Source of the DNA: Nocardia grenadensis NBRC 108939
GTDB lineage: Bacteria; Actinomycetota; Actinomycetes; Mycobacteriales; Mycobacteriaceae
DNA length: 64,000 nucleotides
Assembly (NCBI RefSeq): GCF_001613445.1
Contig: NZ_BDCJ01000023.1
Location: 1 to 64,000 of the forward strand
Direction: 5' to 3'
This document shows positions 27,509 through 37,040 of the stretch, piece after piece; position 1 is the stretch's first letter; every line of letters starts with the position of its first letter. The notes below the pieces were generated by a model. It had not been told where the DNA came from, made no database searches, and saw only the letters and a program-made list of their open reading frames with translations. The position numbers and the translations under genes were made by a program.

Positions 27509-27548
27509 GGACAACCTGTGGATTCCTCGAGGAATCCACAGGTTGTCC
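27509..27548. repeat. Perfect 40-bp palindrome in oriC
   Basis: Bases 27509-27528 are exactly complementary to 27529-27548, with no loop. Each half carries a DnaA-box-like TTGTCC end and an ATCCACAGG element, so it pairs divergent weak DnaA boxes. In single strands it would form a long hairpin or cruciform. Confidence 0.95.
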
Positions 27549-27740
27549 ACGGATCCATGCACAGTGTGCACAACTGGCGAGAATCTGGGGACCAAGTTGG
27601 GGACGAGCTGTGGACGCGGTGTGGACAACAAAACCTGTCCACAGCCGCCCTCGATTCATCCTCGAGTTATCCCCTGGCCATCCACAGGCCGACACGCGGT
27701 GTGAACTGCGAAAACAAGCCGAATCCACAGTTTCCACAGG

Positions 27741-27790
27741 GCCTATTACTACTCCTGTTCTTCATCTAGAAAATTTCTCTTCAAAACAGG
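27741..27790. promoter_or_regulatory. AT-rich stretch, likely DNA-unwinding element
   Basis: About two-thirds A+T (ctattactactcctgttc, then atctagaaaatttctcttc) in an otherwise GC-rich region, flanked by DnaA boxes at 27723-27740 and 27794-27802. This is the expected place and composition for the origin melting site. Confidence 0.7.
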
Positions 27791-28590
27791 CTGTGTGGAC
27801 AAGTCTCGAGCGGACCGCACCGCCCGACAGCGCCCGGAGGGAGACAAGGAGGGTAGGGGAGGCTCCGGGGGAACGAAGCGATCGCGGGCCGCATACGGCT
27901 CTCCCACTGCGCACAGATCTCTCATCTGTTCGGCGTCGAGGAGCCGGGCCGTCCCCTGTTCGCGCGCCGCGGCGCTCACAGCACCGTTCTCCGGCGCTCG
28001 CGCAACCGCCCGGCCCGCGCCACCCGGGCCACTGTCCGAAGAGACGGAATCCCGTACTCACGACCGGTCGCACGTCCGGGTTTCCGGCCTCCATGCCACA
28101 CCGAGGGGGAGGGCAGGCGCCGCCCGGACGACGAGAAGTCGGGCGCCGGCAATTGCTCGAGGTCACTCGCTCCGGATCTGTCCACACCGCTACCGTGGGA
28201 CGACTGTGGATACGGCCACGCCACGGGGGAGCGCGAATATCGGCCATCGCGCCCGGATGATCCACAGCGGCCGCCTCCGCGGTTCATCCACACCGGTACA
28301 CAACTGATCCGCCCAGGCAGCGGCGATTCGATTCGATTCGCCCGCCCGGCCTGGCCCGGGCACCGCCGGAGGACGTATCCTCCAGTCGGAGGGGCAGCCG
28401 ACCGCGCAGCTCTGAACGGGGTACGGTCTGATGTCGGCCGCTTGTGCCAGACTCCTGGGGCGGCCGGTCCGGTTTTCCGGCCGCCGCATCGACCGCCGTG
28501 CCCCGCGCCGGTGGCGGAGTCGGCGCAGCGGGATACACGGGGGCAGCACAGCCGTCGATCCACACTGAACGGGAGAGGACACCTCGGGCG

Positions 28591-29766
28591 ATGGACCTTG
28601 CAGGCATGAAGTTTCGGGTCGCGCGTGAGGATTTCGCGGAGTCGGTCGCCTGGGTGGCGCGCAGTCTGCCGTCCCGCCCGCCGGTCCCGGTACTCGGCGG
28701 AGTCCTGCTGGTCGTGGACGAGGACGGCCTGACCGTCTCCGGGTTCGACTACGAGGTCTCCGCGCAGATGCGGGTCGCCGCCGAGGTCGCCGGTCCCGGG
28801 CGCGTCCTGGTCTCGGGCAAACTGCTGGCCGATATCACCAAGGCACTGGCCAACAAGCCGGTGGACGTTTCCGTGGACGGCACTCGCGTGCTGATCCAGT
28901 GCGGTAGCGCCAAGTTCTCGCTGCCGACCATGCCGGTGGAGGACTATCCCCAATTGCCGGAGGTGCCGCAGTCGAGCGGGGAACTGGCGGTCGAGGTGTT
29001 CGGTGAGGCGGTCGGCCAGGTGGCCGTCGCGGCCGGCCGCGACGACACGCTGCCCATGCTGACCGGTATCCGGGTCGAGATCGAGGGACCGCAGGTGGTC
29101 CTGGCGGCGACCGACCGGTTCCGGCTCGCGGTGCGGCACATCCAGTGGCAGCCCGCGCGCGCCGATATCGAGACCGCGGTGCTCATTCCCGCCCGCACCC
29201 TGTCCGAGGCCGCCAAGACGCTGGGGGCCTCCGATCGGCCGGTGCAGCTGTCGCTTGGGTCCGGAGCGGGCGCCGACGGGCTGCTGGGCATCGTCAACGG
29301 CGGTCGCCGGACCACCACCCGGCTGCTGGACGCCGAATTCCCCAAGTTCCGTCAGCTGCTCCCCAAGGAGCACACCTCGATCGCGACGCTGGAGGTCGCC
29401 TCGCTCGCCGAGGCGATCAAACGTGTCGCGCTCGTGGCCGAACGCGGCGCCCAGGTGCGGCTGGAGTTCTCCGGCGAGGGTCTGCTGTTGTCGGCGGGTG
29501 GCGACGATGCCGGCCGGGCCGAGGAATGGCTGATGGCCGATTTCCGGGGCGAACCGCTGACCATCGCCTTCAACCCCGGCTACCTGATCGACGGCCTGTC
29601 CGCGCTGCGGTCCGAGCGGGTCACCTTCGGGTTCACCACACCAAGTCGCCCGGCTGTGCTGCTGCCCGCCCGCGAGGAGGAGCCGGAGCCGCTCGATTCC
29701 GGTGCGTATCCGGCGCTGGAGAGCGACTACATCTACCTGTTGATGCCGGTTCGGCTCCCGGGCTGA
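28591..29766 (+). CDS. dnaN: DNA polymerase III sliding clamp (beta)
   Basis: 391 residues comprising three clamp folds: the N-terminus MKFRVAREDFAESVAWVARS, ATDRFRLAVRHI in the middle domain, and the C-terminus YIYLLMPVRLPG, which forms the protein-binding pocket of beta clamps. It tethers polymerase and repair factors to DNA. ATG 28591 follows GGGAGAGG. It is the first gene rightward of oriC. Confidence 0.98.
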   Translation: MDLAGMKFRVAREDFAESVAWVARSLPSRPPVPVLGGVLLVVDEDGLTVSGFDYEVSAQMRVAAEVAGPGRVLVSGKLLADITKALANKPVDVSVDGTRVLIQCGSAKFSLPTMPVEDYPQLPEVPQSSGELAVEVFGEAVGQVAVAAGRDDTLPMLTGIRVEIEGPQVVLAATDRFRLAVRHIQWQPARADIETAVLIPARTLSEAAKTLGASDRPVQLSLGSGAGADGLLGIVNGGRRTTTRLLDAEFPKFRQLLPKEHTSIATLEVASLAEAIKRVALVAERGAQVRLEFSGEGLLLSAGGDDAGRAEEWLMADFRGEPLTIAFNPGYLIDGLSALRSERVTFGFTTPSRPAVLLPAREEEPEPLDSGAYPALESDYIYLLMPVRLPG

Positions 29767-29893
29767 GCGGGAGTGGGTTCGGAAACGACGAACCGGCGCA
29801 CCTCCGCCCGTTACCAGGGGTATGGGTGTACCGTACCTGCGGTGGCGGTCGGTAGCGATACCTCCGCAAACCACTGCCGCGACCTGCGCTCTC

Positions 29894-29923
29894 CCCAGTT
29901 ATCCACAGCTGTGGATAACTGGG
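29894..29923. promoter_or_regulatory. Perfect 30-bp palindrome of two DnaA boxes before recF
   Basis: cccagttatccacag is followed directly by its exact complement, placing TTATCCACA (29899-29907) and TGTGGATAA (29910-29918) head to head. It ends 27 bases before the recF start, so DnaA bound here could block or tune recF transcription. Confidence 0.9.
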
Positions 29924-29950
29924 CTGTCATTTGCCGGATGGTGTGAACAG

Positions 29951-31165
29951 GTGCATATCCGTGCTCTGACCTTGCGTGATTTCCGATCCTGGGAGCACGC
30001 TGAGGTCGAGTTATCCACAGGCCCTACGGTTTTCCTGGGGGCGAACGGTAACGGCAAGACCAACCTGCTCGAAGCGCTGGGCTATCTGTCCACGCTGGGG
30101 TCGCACCGGGTCTCCACCGACGCGCCACTCGTCCGGGCCGGCGCCGAACGCGCCCGGATCGGCGCGAACGTGGTGCATCTGGGCCGCGAATTGCGGATCG
30201 ACATCGAACTCAACCGCGGTGCGGCCAACCGGGCCCAGATCAACCGGTCTCCGGTGCGCCGGCCGCGTGAGATTCTCGGCATTCTGCACACGGTGTTGTT
30301 CGCTCCCGAGGATCTGGCGCTGGTCCGCGGCGACCCTGGGGAGCGGCGTCGTTTCCTGGACGAGCTGTGCACTGCGCGGCGCCCCGGCCTGGCCGGTGTA
30401 CGTGCTGATTACGACCGGGTGCTGCGGCAGCGTTCGGCTCTGTTGAAAACCGCGGGCCGGTCCGCGCGGGCGGATCTGAGCACATTGGATGTCTGGGACG
30501 GACATCTGGCGGATCATGCGTCGATCCTGCTCGCGGAGCGATTGCGTCTGGTCCACGAACTCCATCCGCATCTCGTCCGCGCGTACGCGGCTCTCGCGCC
30601 GGAGTCGCGGCCGGCGGCGATCGGGTACCGCAGCGGGGCGCTGCCGGCCGACTTACTCGATCCCGGTCGGCCGCCCGATCCCGGGGACGCGGCGCTGTTG
30701 GAGGAGGTCCTGCTGCGCGAACTCGCCACCGCGCGGTCGAAGGAGCTCGAGCGAGGCGTCTGCCTGGTCGGTCCGCATCGGGACGAACTGGAGTTGATGC
30801 TCGGCGAAACTCCGGCCAAGGGCTTCGCGAGTCACGGGGAGTCCTGGTCGTTCGCGCTGGCGCTGCGGCTCGCGGCATTCGAACTGCTCCGCGCGGACGG
30901 AGCCGAACCGGTCCTGTTGCTCGACGATGTCTTCGCCGAACTCGACCGGCGTCGCCGCACCGCGCTGGCCACGGTGGCGGCGGCCGCCGAGCAGGTACTG
31001 ATCACCGCGGCCGTCCCCGAGGATGTGCCCGCCGAGCTGATCGGTGCGACTCTGCGGGTGACGACCACCGGGGACCCGGAGCATCGGATATCCGGTTTCG
31101 CGCCGGATAGTCCGGTCGCCGGAGGCGACCCACCGCCGGCTGTCGCCGGTGATCCGCCCGGATGA
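29951..31165 (+). CDS. recF: DNA repair ATPase RecF
   Basis: 404 residues with an SMC-like ATPase: Walker A GANGNGKTNLLE (about residue 30), the signature region and Walker B PVLLLDDVFAELD. It loads RecA at gaps. GTG 29951 starts VHIRALTLRDFRSW, the usual RecF N-terminus; the frame is open further upstream through the DnaA-box palindrome. Another TTATCCACA lies at 30011-30019 inside the coding region. It is separated from dnaN by 184 bases. Confidence 0.96.
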   Translation: MHIRALTLRDFRSWEHAEVELSTGPTVFLGANGNGKTNLLEALGYLSTLGSHRVSTDAPLVRAGAERARIGANVVHLGRELRIDIELNRGAANRAQINRSPVRRPREILGILHTVLFAPEDLALVRGDPGERRRFLDELCTARRPGLAGVRADYDRVLRQRSALLKTAGRSARADLSTLDVWDGHLADHASILLAERLRLVHELHPHLVRAYAALAPESRPAAIGYRSGALPADLLDPGRPPDPGDAALLEEVLLRELATARSKELERGVCLVGPHRDELELMLGETPAKGFASHGESWSFALALRLAAFELLRADGAEPVLLLDDVFAELDRRRRTALATVAAAAEQVLITAAVPEDVPAELIGATLRVTTTGDPEHRISGFAPDSPVAGGDPPPAVAGDPPG

Positions 31166-31511
31166 CGGACACGCGCCGCCGCTGTCTTGCATGCGCGCCG
31201 GGCCGTTCGTAGAGTGAGCCGGTACACCGGACCGTTATCCCCCGTCCGGCATCGGAACCAGGTTATCCACAGCCTGTGGATAACCTATTCGACCAGGTCG
31301 TCGCCACTTACTCCGGACGGCTGCCCGGTCCATTCGGTGAAAACCGGAACCGGCACCTGAAATACCGGCCCTGAGCTGCGCGTATTCTCGATGGCTCGGC
31401 CTTCGGGCCGATCCGGGAGGCGCGATGCCGGACGCAGGTTCCCGGATGTGCACAGACTGAGGAAAAACCGGTCGAACCTGGGGATAACTCGCACCGGTGA
31501 GTGGAGCAGCG
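31166..31511. promoter_or_regulatory. recF-dciA gap with a DnaA-box palindrome (31260-31286)
   Basis: These 346 bases contain no gene I can support. At 31260-31286, AGGTTATCCACAG and its exact complement flank one central base, giving inverted DnaA boxes TTATCCACA (31263-31271) and TGTGGATAA (31275-31283). It is the same design as the palindrome before recF. A small ggctcggcc/ggccgatcc hairpin follows near 31393-31413. Confidence 0.85.
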
Positions 31512-32078
31512 ATGACCGACCAGCCCGGAACGCCCGGAGGTGCAACGCCTCCGACCGAACCGGAGTTGCGCGGGGTCGACCTGGCCCGCCGGGCGCTGGA
31601 GGATGCTCGGGCGGCGGCACGCGCCAGCGGTAAATCCGTCGGTCAGGGACGTTCCTCCCCGCGTCGTGGTCTCCGTTCCGGTGCCCGCCGCCGCAGCGGG
31701 TGGTCCGGCCCCCGCCCTGACGACCGCGACCCGCAGCCGCTGTCCAAACTCGCCACCTCGATCGCGCGCAGCCGCGGCTGGTCCACCAAGGTCGCCGAGG
31801 GCACAGTGTTCGGGCACTGGTCGGGTGTGGTCGGGGAGGACATCGCCGCCCATGCCAAACCGGTCTCTCTCGAGAACGGGGTATTGAGTGTCGCGGCCGA
31901 GTCCACGGCCTGGGCCACACAGTTACGCCTGCTGCAGGCGCAGCTGCTCGCGAAGATCAGCGCGGCGGTGGGGCCCGGGGTGGTGCGTTCACTGCGGATC
32001 TCCGGGCCGACAGCGCCGAGCTGGCGTAAAGGGCAACGTCATATCCGGGGTCGTGGACCCCGCGATACCTACGGTTAG
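31512..32078 (+). CDS. dciA: DUF721/DciA-family protein, likely helicase-operation factor
   Basis: 188 residues: a low-complexity Arg/Pro-rich N-terminus, then a DUF721 domain (about 80-165, containing WSGVVGEDIAAHAKPVSLENGVLSV and STAWATQLRLLQAQLLAKI). DciA is the ancestral partner that helps load the replicative helicase DnaB, and this gene lies between recF and gyrB like Rv0004. ATG 31512 is chosen; GTG 31497 is an in-frame alternative. Confidence 0.88.
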   Translation: MTDQPGTPGGATPPTEPELRGVDLARRALEDARAAARASGKSVGQGRSSPRRGLRSGARRRSGWSGPRPDDRDPQPLSKLATSIARSRGWSTKVAEGTVFGHWSGVVGEDIAAHAKPVSLENGVLSVAAESTAWATQLRLLQAQLLAKISAAVGPGVVRSLRISGPTAPSWRKGQRHIRGRGPRDTYG

Positions 32079-32386
32079 AACCCGGTTTCACGTGGAACGC
32101 GGCCGTGCGTCCGGGGCCCCCGCGCCTCAGTGAACTCTCAGGCCGAATCTGGTGCTTCGAAACGGCCGCATCGCGAGGGGACCCGTGCCGGTCCGATTTC
32201 TCTCACCCAGGAAGCCGTCAGGGGTGTCGCAGGTGCACTGTAAGTTGGGCCGCGAAGTAGGATGGAACTGTAAATCAGCGGCGATACCCTCGGCGCGTTG
32301 CGTGCAGCCCTCTGATCGGTCCCGGGCCCACGTGCGCTGTCCCACCGCCGTCCCGGGGATCAGCAAGTAAGGAGAGCTACCGACCA
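32079..32386. promoter_or_regulatory. dciA-gyrB gap, gyrB promoter region
   Basis: No gene is seen in these 308 bases. A degenerate parS lies at 32084-32099. The last 150 bases are relatively A/T-richer and should hold the gyrBA promoter, but I cannot assign a confident -35/-10 pair. Confidence 0.5.
32084..32099. promoter_or_regulatory. parS-like site after dciA
   Basis: GGTTTCACGTGGAACG keeps GTTTCACGTG and has one mismatch in the 14-bp core (GTTTCACGTGgAAC). It lies six bases beyond the dciA stop. Confidence 0.7.
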
Positions 32387-34432
32387 GTGGCTGCCAAAGA
32401 CTCCAAAGCATCAGGCTCGAGCGCATCGGAAAAGCAGGACTACGGTGCCTCCTCCATCAAGGTCCTGGAAGGCCTCGAGGCGGTGCGGATGCGCCCGGGC
32501 ATGTACATCGGCTCCACGGGTGAGCGCGGTTTGCACCACCTGATCTGGGAGGTCGTGGACAACTCGGTCGACGAGGCGATGGCCGGCCACGCCACCAAGG
32601 TCGAGGTCACTCTCCTCGCCGATGGCGGTGTCCAGGTCGTCGACGACGGCCGCGGTATTCCCGTCGCCATGCACGCCCAGGGCATTCCGACCATCGAGGT
32701 CGTCATGACCCAGCTGCACGCCGGCGGCAAGTTCGACTCCGATTCCTACGCCGTATCCGGCGGTCTGCACGGTGTCGGTATCTCCGTGGTCAACGCGCTG
32801 TCCAGCCGGCTCGAAGCCGAGGTGGACACCGACGGGTACCACTGGAGCCAGACCTACAAGGACGCGGTCCCGGGGCAGTTGGTTCAGGGCGAGCCGACCA
32901 AGGCCACCGGCACCACCATCCGGTTCTGGGCCGATCCCGCGGTCTTCGAGACCACCACCTACAACTTCGAGACCGTATCGCGGCGCCTGCAGGAGATGGC
33001 CTTCCTGAACAAGGGCCTGACCATCGTCCTGACCGACGAGCGCGTCAGCGATACCGAGATCACCGACGAGGTGGTCAGCGACACCGCGGAAGCGCCCAAG
33101 CACGACGACAACGGCGAGAAGCCCGCGGCCGAACCCAAGGTGAAGACCCGCACCTACCACTATCCGGGCGGTCTGGAAGATTTCGTCCGGCACATCAACC
33201 GGACCAAGCAGCCGATTCACAACTCGGTGGTCTCCTTCAACGGTAAGGGCACCGGGCACGAGCTCGAGGTCGCGCTGCAGTGGAATTCCGGCTACTCCGA
33301 GTCGGTGCACACCTTCGCCAACACCATCAACACCCATGAGGGCGGCACCCACGAAGAGGGCTTCCGTGCCGCGCTGACCACGGTGGTCAATCGGTACGCG
33401 AAGGAGAAGAAGCTCCTCAAGGAGAAGGACGGCAACCTCACCGGGGACGATATCCGCGAGGGCCTGGCCGCCATCGTCAGCGTCAAGGTGAGCGAGCCCC
33501 AGTTCGAGGGCCAGACCAAGACCAAACTCGGCAATACCGAGGTCAAGTCGTTCGTGCAGCGGTCCTGCAACGAGCATCTCGCGCACTGGTTCGAGGCCAA
33601 TCCGGCGGATGCCAAGACCATCGTCAACAAGGCGGTGTCCTCGGCGCAGGCCCGGGTCGCGGCGCGGAAGGCCCGTGAGCTGGTCCGGCGCAAGAGCGCG
33701 ACGGATATCGGCGGCCTGCCGGGCAAGCTGGCCGACTGCCGGTCCAAGGACCCGAGCAAATCCGAGATCTACATCGTCGAGGGCGACTCCGCCGGCGGTT
33801 CGGCCAAATCCGGCCGGGACTCCATGTACCAGGCGATCCTGCCGCTGCGCGGAAAGATCATCAATGTCGAGAAGGCGCGTATCGACAAGGTCCTCAAGAA
33901 CGCCGAGGTCCAGTCGATCATCACTGCTTTCGGCACCGGTATCCACGACGAGTTCGATATCGCCAAACTCCGATACCACAAGATCGTGCTGATGGCCGAC
34001 GCCGATGTCGACGGCCAGCACATCTCGACGCTGCTGCTGACACTGCTGTTCCGCTTCATGCGGCCGCTCATCGAGCACGGGCACGTGTTCCTGGCGCAGC
34101 CGCCGCTGTACAAGCTGAAGTGGCATCGGGTCGATCCCGAGTTCGCCTACTCCGACCGGGAGCGCGACGGTCTGCTGGAAGCCGGTCTGGCCGCCGGTAA
34201 GAAGATCAACAAGGACGACGGTATCCAGCGGTACAAGGGTCTCGGCGAGATGAACCCCAAGGAACTGTGGGAGACCACCATGGACCCCTCGGTCCGGGTG
34301 CTCCGTCAAGTGACGTTGGACGACGCGGCCGCCGCGGATGAGCTGTTCAGCGTCCTGATGGGCGAGGATGTGGCGGCTCGCCGCAGCTTCATCACCCGTA
34401 ACGCCAAGGACGTCCGCTTCCTCGACGTATAG
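32387..34432 (+). CDS. gyrB: DNA gyrase subunit B
   Basis: 681 residues: a GHKL ATPase domain (EVVDNSVDEAMAGHAT, DDGRGIPV, GGLHGVG), a transducer domain, and the TOPRIM/C-terminal domain with EGDSAGGSAKSGRD and the PLRGKIINVEKAR signature. It supplies ATP hydrolysis for negative supercoiling. GTG 32387 has AAGGAGAG upstream. It forms an operon with gyrA, which begins 67 bases after the stop. Confidence 0.98.
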   Translation: MAAKDSKASGSSASEKQDYGASSIKVLEGLEAVRMRPGMYIGSTGERGLHHLIWEVVDNSVDEAMAGHATKVEVTLLADGGVQVVDDGRGIPVAMHAQGIPTIEVVMTQLHAGGKFDSDSYAVSGGLHGVGISVVNALSSRLEAEVDTDGYHWSQTYKDAVPGQLVQGEPTKATGTTIRFWADPAVFETTTYNFETVSRRLQEMAFLNKGLTIVLTDERVSDTEITDEVVSDTAEAPKHDDNGEKPAAEPKVKTRTYHYPGGLEDFVRHINRTKQPIHNSVVSFNGKGTGHELEVALQWNSGYSESVHTFANTINTHEGGTHEEGFRAALTTVVNRYAKEKKLLKEKDGNLTGDDIREGLAAIVSVKVSEPQFEGQTKTKLGNTEVKSFVQRSCNEHLAHWFEANPADAKTIVNKAVSSAQARVAARKARELVRRKSATDIGGLPGKLADCRSKDPSKSEIYIVEGDSAGGSAKSGRDSMYQAILPLRGKIINVEKARIDKVLKNAEVQSIITAFGTGIHDEFDIAKLRYHKIVLMADADVDGQHISTLLLTLLFRFMRPLIEHGHVFLAQPPLYKLKWHRVDPEFAYSDRERDGLLEAGLAAGKKINKDDGIQRYKGLGEMNPKELWETTMDPSVRVLRQVTLDDAAAADELFSVLMGEDVAARRSFITRNAKDVRFLDV

Positions 34433-34499
34433 GGCGGTCCGCCCGCAGCGCTCACGCGCGCGGTGACCCGCCGTATTCCGTCAGTACCTAGGAGATTGC

Positions 34500-37001
34500 A
34501 TGACCGACACCACCCTGCCGCCGGAGAGCGCGGGCGACCGGATCGAGCCGGTCGATATCCAGCAGGAGATGCAGAGCAGCTACATCGATTACGCGATGAG
34601 CGTGATCGTGGGCCGCGCGCTCCCCGAGGTCCGTGACGGCCTCAAACCGGTGCACCGCCGGATCCTGTACGCGATGCACGACAACGGTTACCGACCCGAT
34701 CGCAGCTATGTGAAGTCCGCGCGGCCGGTCGCCGACACCATGGGCAACTACCACCCGCACGGCGACTCGGCCATCTACGACACCCTGGTCCGTATGGCCC
34801 AGCCCTGGGCCATGCGGTACCCGCTGGTCGACGGCCAAGGCAACTTCGGCAGCCGTGGTAACGACGGTGCCGCCGCCATGCGGTACACCGAATGCCGGCT
34901 CACGCCGCTGGCCATGGAACTGCTGCGCGAAATCGATCACGACACGGTCGATTTCATCCCGAACTACGACGGCAAGACCCAGGAACCGGTCGTCCTGCCC
35001 AGCCGTGTGCCGAATATGCTGATGAACGGCAGCAACGGTATCGCGGTCGGTATGGCGACCAATATCCCGCCGCACAACCTGACCGAGCTCGCCCAGGCCA
35101 TCTACTGGGTGCTCGACAACCACGACGCCGACGAGGAAGCCACCCTCGCGGCCTGTATGGAGCGGGTGAAAGGTCCGGACTTCCCGACCGCCGGCCTGAT
35201 CGTCGGCACGCAGGGCATCCACGATGCCTACACCACCGGGCGCGGGTCCATCCGGATGCGCGGCGTGGTGGAGATCGAAGAGGACGCCCGCGGCCGCACC
35301 ACGATCGTCATCACCGGTCTGCCGTACCAGGTCAACACCGATAATTTCATCAACGCGATCGCCGAACAGGTCAAGGACGGCCGGATCGCCGGTGTCGCCG
35401 ATATCCACGACGAGTCCTCGGACCGGGTGGGCCTGCGCATCGTGGTCACCGTCAAGCGGGACGCGATCGCCAAGGTCGTGCTGAACAACCTGTACAAGCA
35501 CACCCAGCTGCAGACCAGCTTCGGTGCGAATATGCTCTCCATCGTCGAGGGCGTTCCGCGCACCCTGCGGCTGGATCAGATGATCCGGCTGTATGTGAAC
35601 CATCAGCTGGAAGTCATCGTCCGGCGTACCCGCTACCTGCTGCGCAAGGCCGAGGAGCGGGCCCATATCCTGCGCGGTCTGGTCAAGGCGCTGGATCAGC
35701 TGGACGAGGTCATCGCGCTGATCCGCCGGTCGGCCAATACCGAAACCGCGCGGACCGGCCTGATGGAACTGCTCGATATCGACGAGACCCAGGCCACCGC
35801 GATCCTGGATATGCAGTTGCGGCGTCTCTCGGCGCTGGAGCGGCAGAAGATCGTCGACGAACTGGCCAAGCTCGAGGCCGAGATCGCCGATCTGAAGGAC
35901 ATTCTGGAGAAGCCGGAACGGCAGCGCGCGATTGTCAAGGACGAACTCGCCGAGATCGTGGAGCGTCACGGCGACGAGCGGCGGACCCAGATCATCTCCG
36001 CCGACGGCGATGTGGCCGACGAGGACCTGATCGCCCGTGAGGACGTGGTCGTCACCATCACCGAGACCGGGTACGCCAAGCGCACCAAGACCGATCTGTA
36101 CCGCAGCCAGAAGCGCGGCGGTAAGGGTGTGCAGGGCGCGGGTCTGAAGCAGGACGATATCGTCCGGCACTTCTTCGTGACCTCGACCCACGACTGGTTG
36201 TTGTTCTTCACCAACAAGGGCCGGGTGTACCGGGCCAAGGCATATGAATTGCCGGAGGCCAACCGCACCGCGCGTGGACAGCACGTGGCGAATCTGCTGG
36301 CCTTCCAGCCGGACGAGAAGATCGCCCAGGTCATCCGGATCAAATCCTACGAGGATGCCGCCTACCTGGTGCTGGCCACGCAGAAGGGCTTGGTCAAGAA
36401 GTCGCGCCTGGTCGACTTCGACTCCAACCGCAGCGGCGGGATCGTGGCGGTGAACCTGCGCGACAACGACGAATTGGTCGGCGCCGTACTGTGTTCGGCC
36501 GAGGACGACCTGCTGCTGGTCTCCGCGCAGGGTCAGTCGATCCGCTTCTCGGCCACCGACGAGGCGCTGCGCCCGATGGGACGCGCCACCTCCGGGGTGC
36601 AGGGTATGCGGTTCAATGCCGAGGATGCCCTGCTGTCGCTGAATGTGGTCCGGGACGGGACATACCTGCTGGTAGCGACCTCGGGCGGCTATGCCAAACG
36701 GACCGCTATCGAGGAGTACACCGCGCAGGGACGCGGCGGAAAAGGTGTATTGACGATCCAGTACGACACCCGGCGTGGCACGCTGGTAGGGGCGCTCATC
36801 GTCGACGACGACGACGAGTTGTATGCCATCACCTCCAGTGGAGGCGTTATCCGTACTGCCGCCCGGCAGGTGCGCAAGGCCGGTAGGCAGACCAAGGGCG
36901 TGCGATTGATGAACCTCGCCGAGGGCGATACCTTGCTTGCGATCGCACGTAACGCCGACGAGCCCGAACAGATCGACGGCGGCGGTTCTCCCGAGCAGTA
37001 A
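34500..37001 (+). CDS. gyrA: DNA gyrase subunit A
   Basis: 833 residues: the catalytic Tyr129 in AAMRYTECRL, the quinolone-resistance-determining region HPHGDSAIYDTLVRMAQPW, the tower and C-gate, and a six-bladed DNA-wrapping C-terminal domain containing the GyrA box QKRGGKGVQG. Position 90 is Ser and 91 is Ala (M. tuberculosis has Ala90-Ser91), with Asp94 kept, so the residues known to bind quinolones are of the susceptible type. TAGGAG precedes the ATG. Confidence 0.98.
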   Translation: MTDTTLPPESAGDRIEPVDIQQEMQSSYIDYAMSVIVGRALPEVRDGLKPVHRRILYAMHDNGYRPDRSYVKSARPVADTMGNYHPHGDSAIYDTLVRMAQPWAMRYPLVDGQGNFGSRGNDGAAAMRYTECRLTPLAMELLREIDHDTVDFIPNYDGKTQEPVVLPSRVPNMLMNGSNGIAVGMATNIPPHNLTELAQAIYWVLDNHDADEEATLAACMERVKGPDFPTAGLIVGTQGIHDAYTTGRGSIRMRGVVEIEEDARGRTTIVITGLPYQVNTDNFINAIAEQVKDGRIAGVADIHDESSDRVGLRIVVTVKRDAIAKVVLNNLYKHTQLQTSFGANMLSIVEGVPRTLRLDQMIRLYVNHQLEVIVRRTRYLLRKAEERAHILRGLVKALDQLDEVIALIRRSANTETARTGLMELLDIDETQATAILDMQLRRLSALERQKIVDELAKLEAEIADLKDILEKPERQRAIVKDELAEIVERHGDERRTQIISADGDVADEDLIAREDVVVTITETGYAKRTKTDLYRSQKRGGKGVQGAGLKQDDIVRHFFVTSTHDWLLFFTNKGRVYRAKAYELPEANRTARGQHVANLLAFQPDEKIAQVIRIKSYEDAAYLVLATQKGLVKKSRLVDFDSNRSGGIVAVNLRDNDELVGAVLCSAEDDLLLVSAQGQSIRFSATDEALRPMGRATSGVQGMRFNAEDALLSLNVVRDGTYLLVATSGGYAKRTAIEEYTAQGRGGKGVLTIQYDTRRGTLVGALIVDDDDELYAITSSGGVIRTAARQVRKAGRQTKGVRLMNLAEGDTLLAIARNADEPEQIDGGGSPEQ

Positions 37002-37040
37002 TCCCATATCGGCGGCAAAGAACGGATCCGAGGATTCCCA

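Larger units (their letters stand above)
26900..28590. other. oriC: Replication origin oriC
   Basis: This 1.7-kb non-coding region between dnaA and dnaN is crowded with DnaA boxes. Perfect TT(A/G)TCCACA matches are at 27425-27433, 27440-27448, 27620-27628 (inverted) and 27794-27802 (inverted). One-mismatch boxes are at 27379-27387, 27465-27473, 27543-27551, 27635-27643, 28178-28186, 28205-28213 and 28284-28292. An 18-base direct repeat (ATCCACAGTTTCCACAGG) recurs at 27442-27459 and 27723-27740. The left part (26900-27290) has no boxes and no gene I trust. The last 300 bases should hold the dnaN promoter. Confidence 0.93.

Noticed and set aside
27976..29874. A 632-codon minus-strand frame opposite dnaN
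   Set aside because: Antisense shadow of the dnaN codon pattern, common in high-GC genomes; similar shadows lie opposite gyrA, gyrB, pknB and pbpA.
32245..32263. TTGGGC and TAGGAT as a gyrB promoter
   Set aside because: Only seven bases separate them, far too short for a -35/-10 pair.
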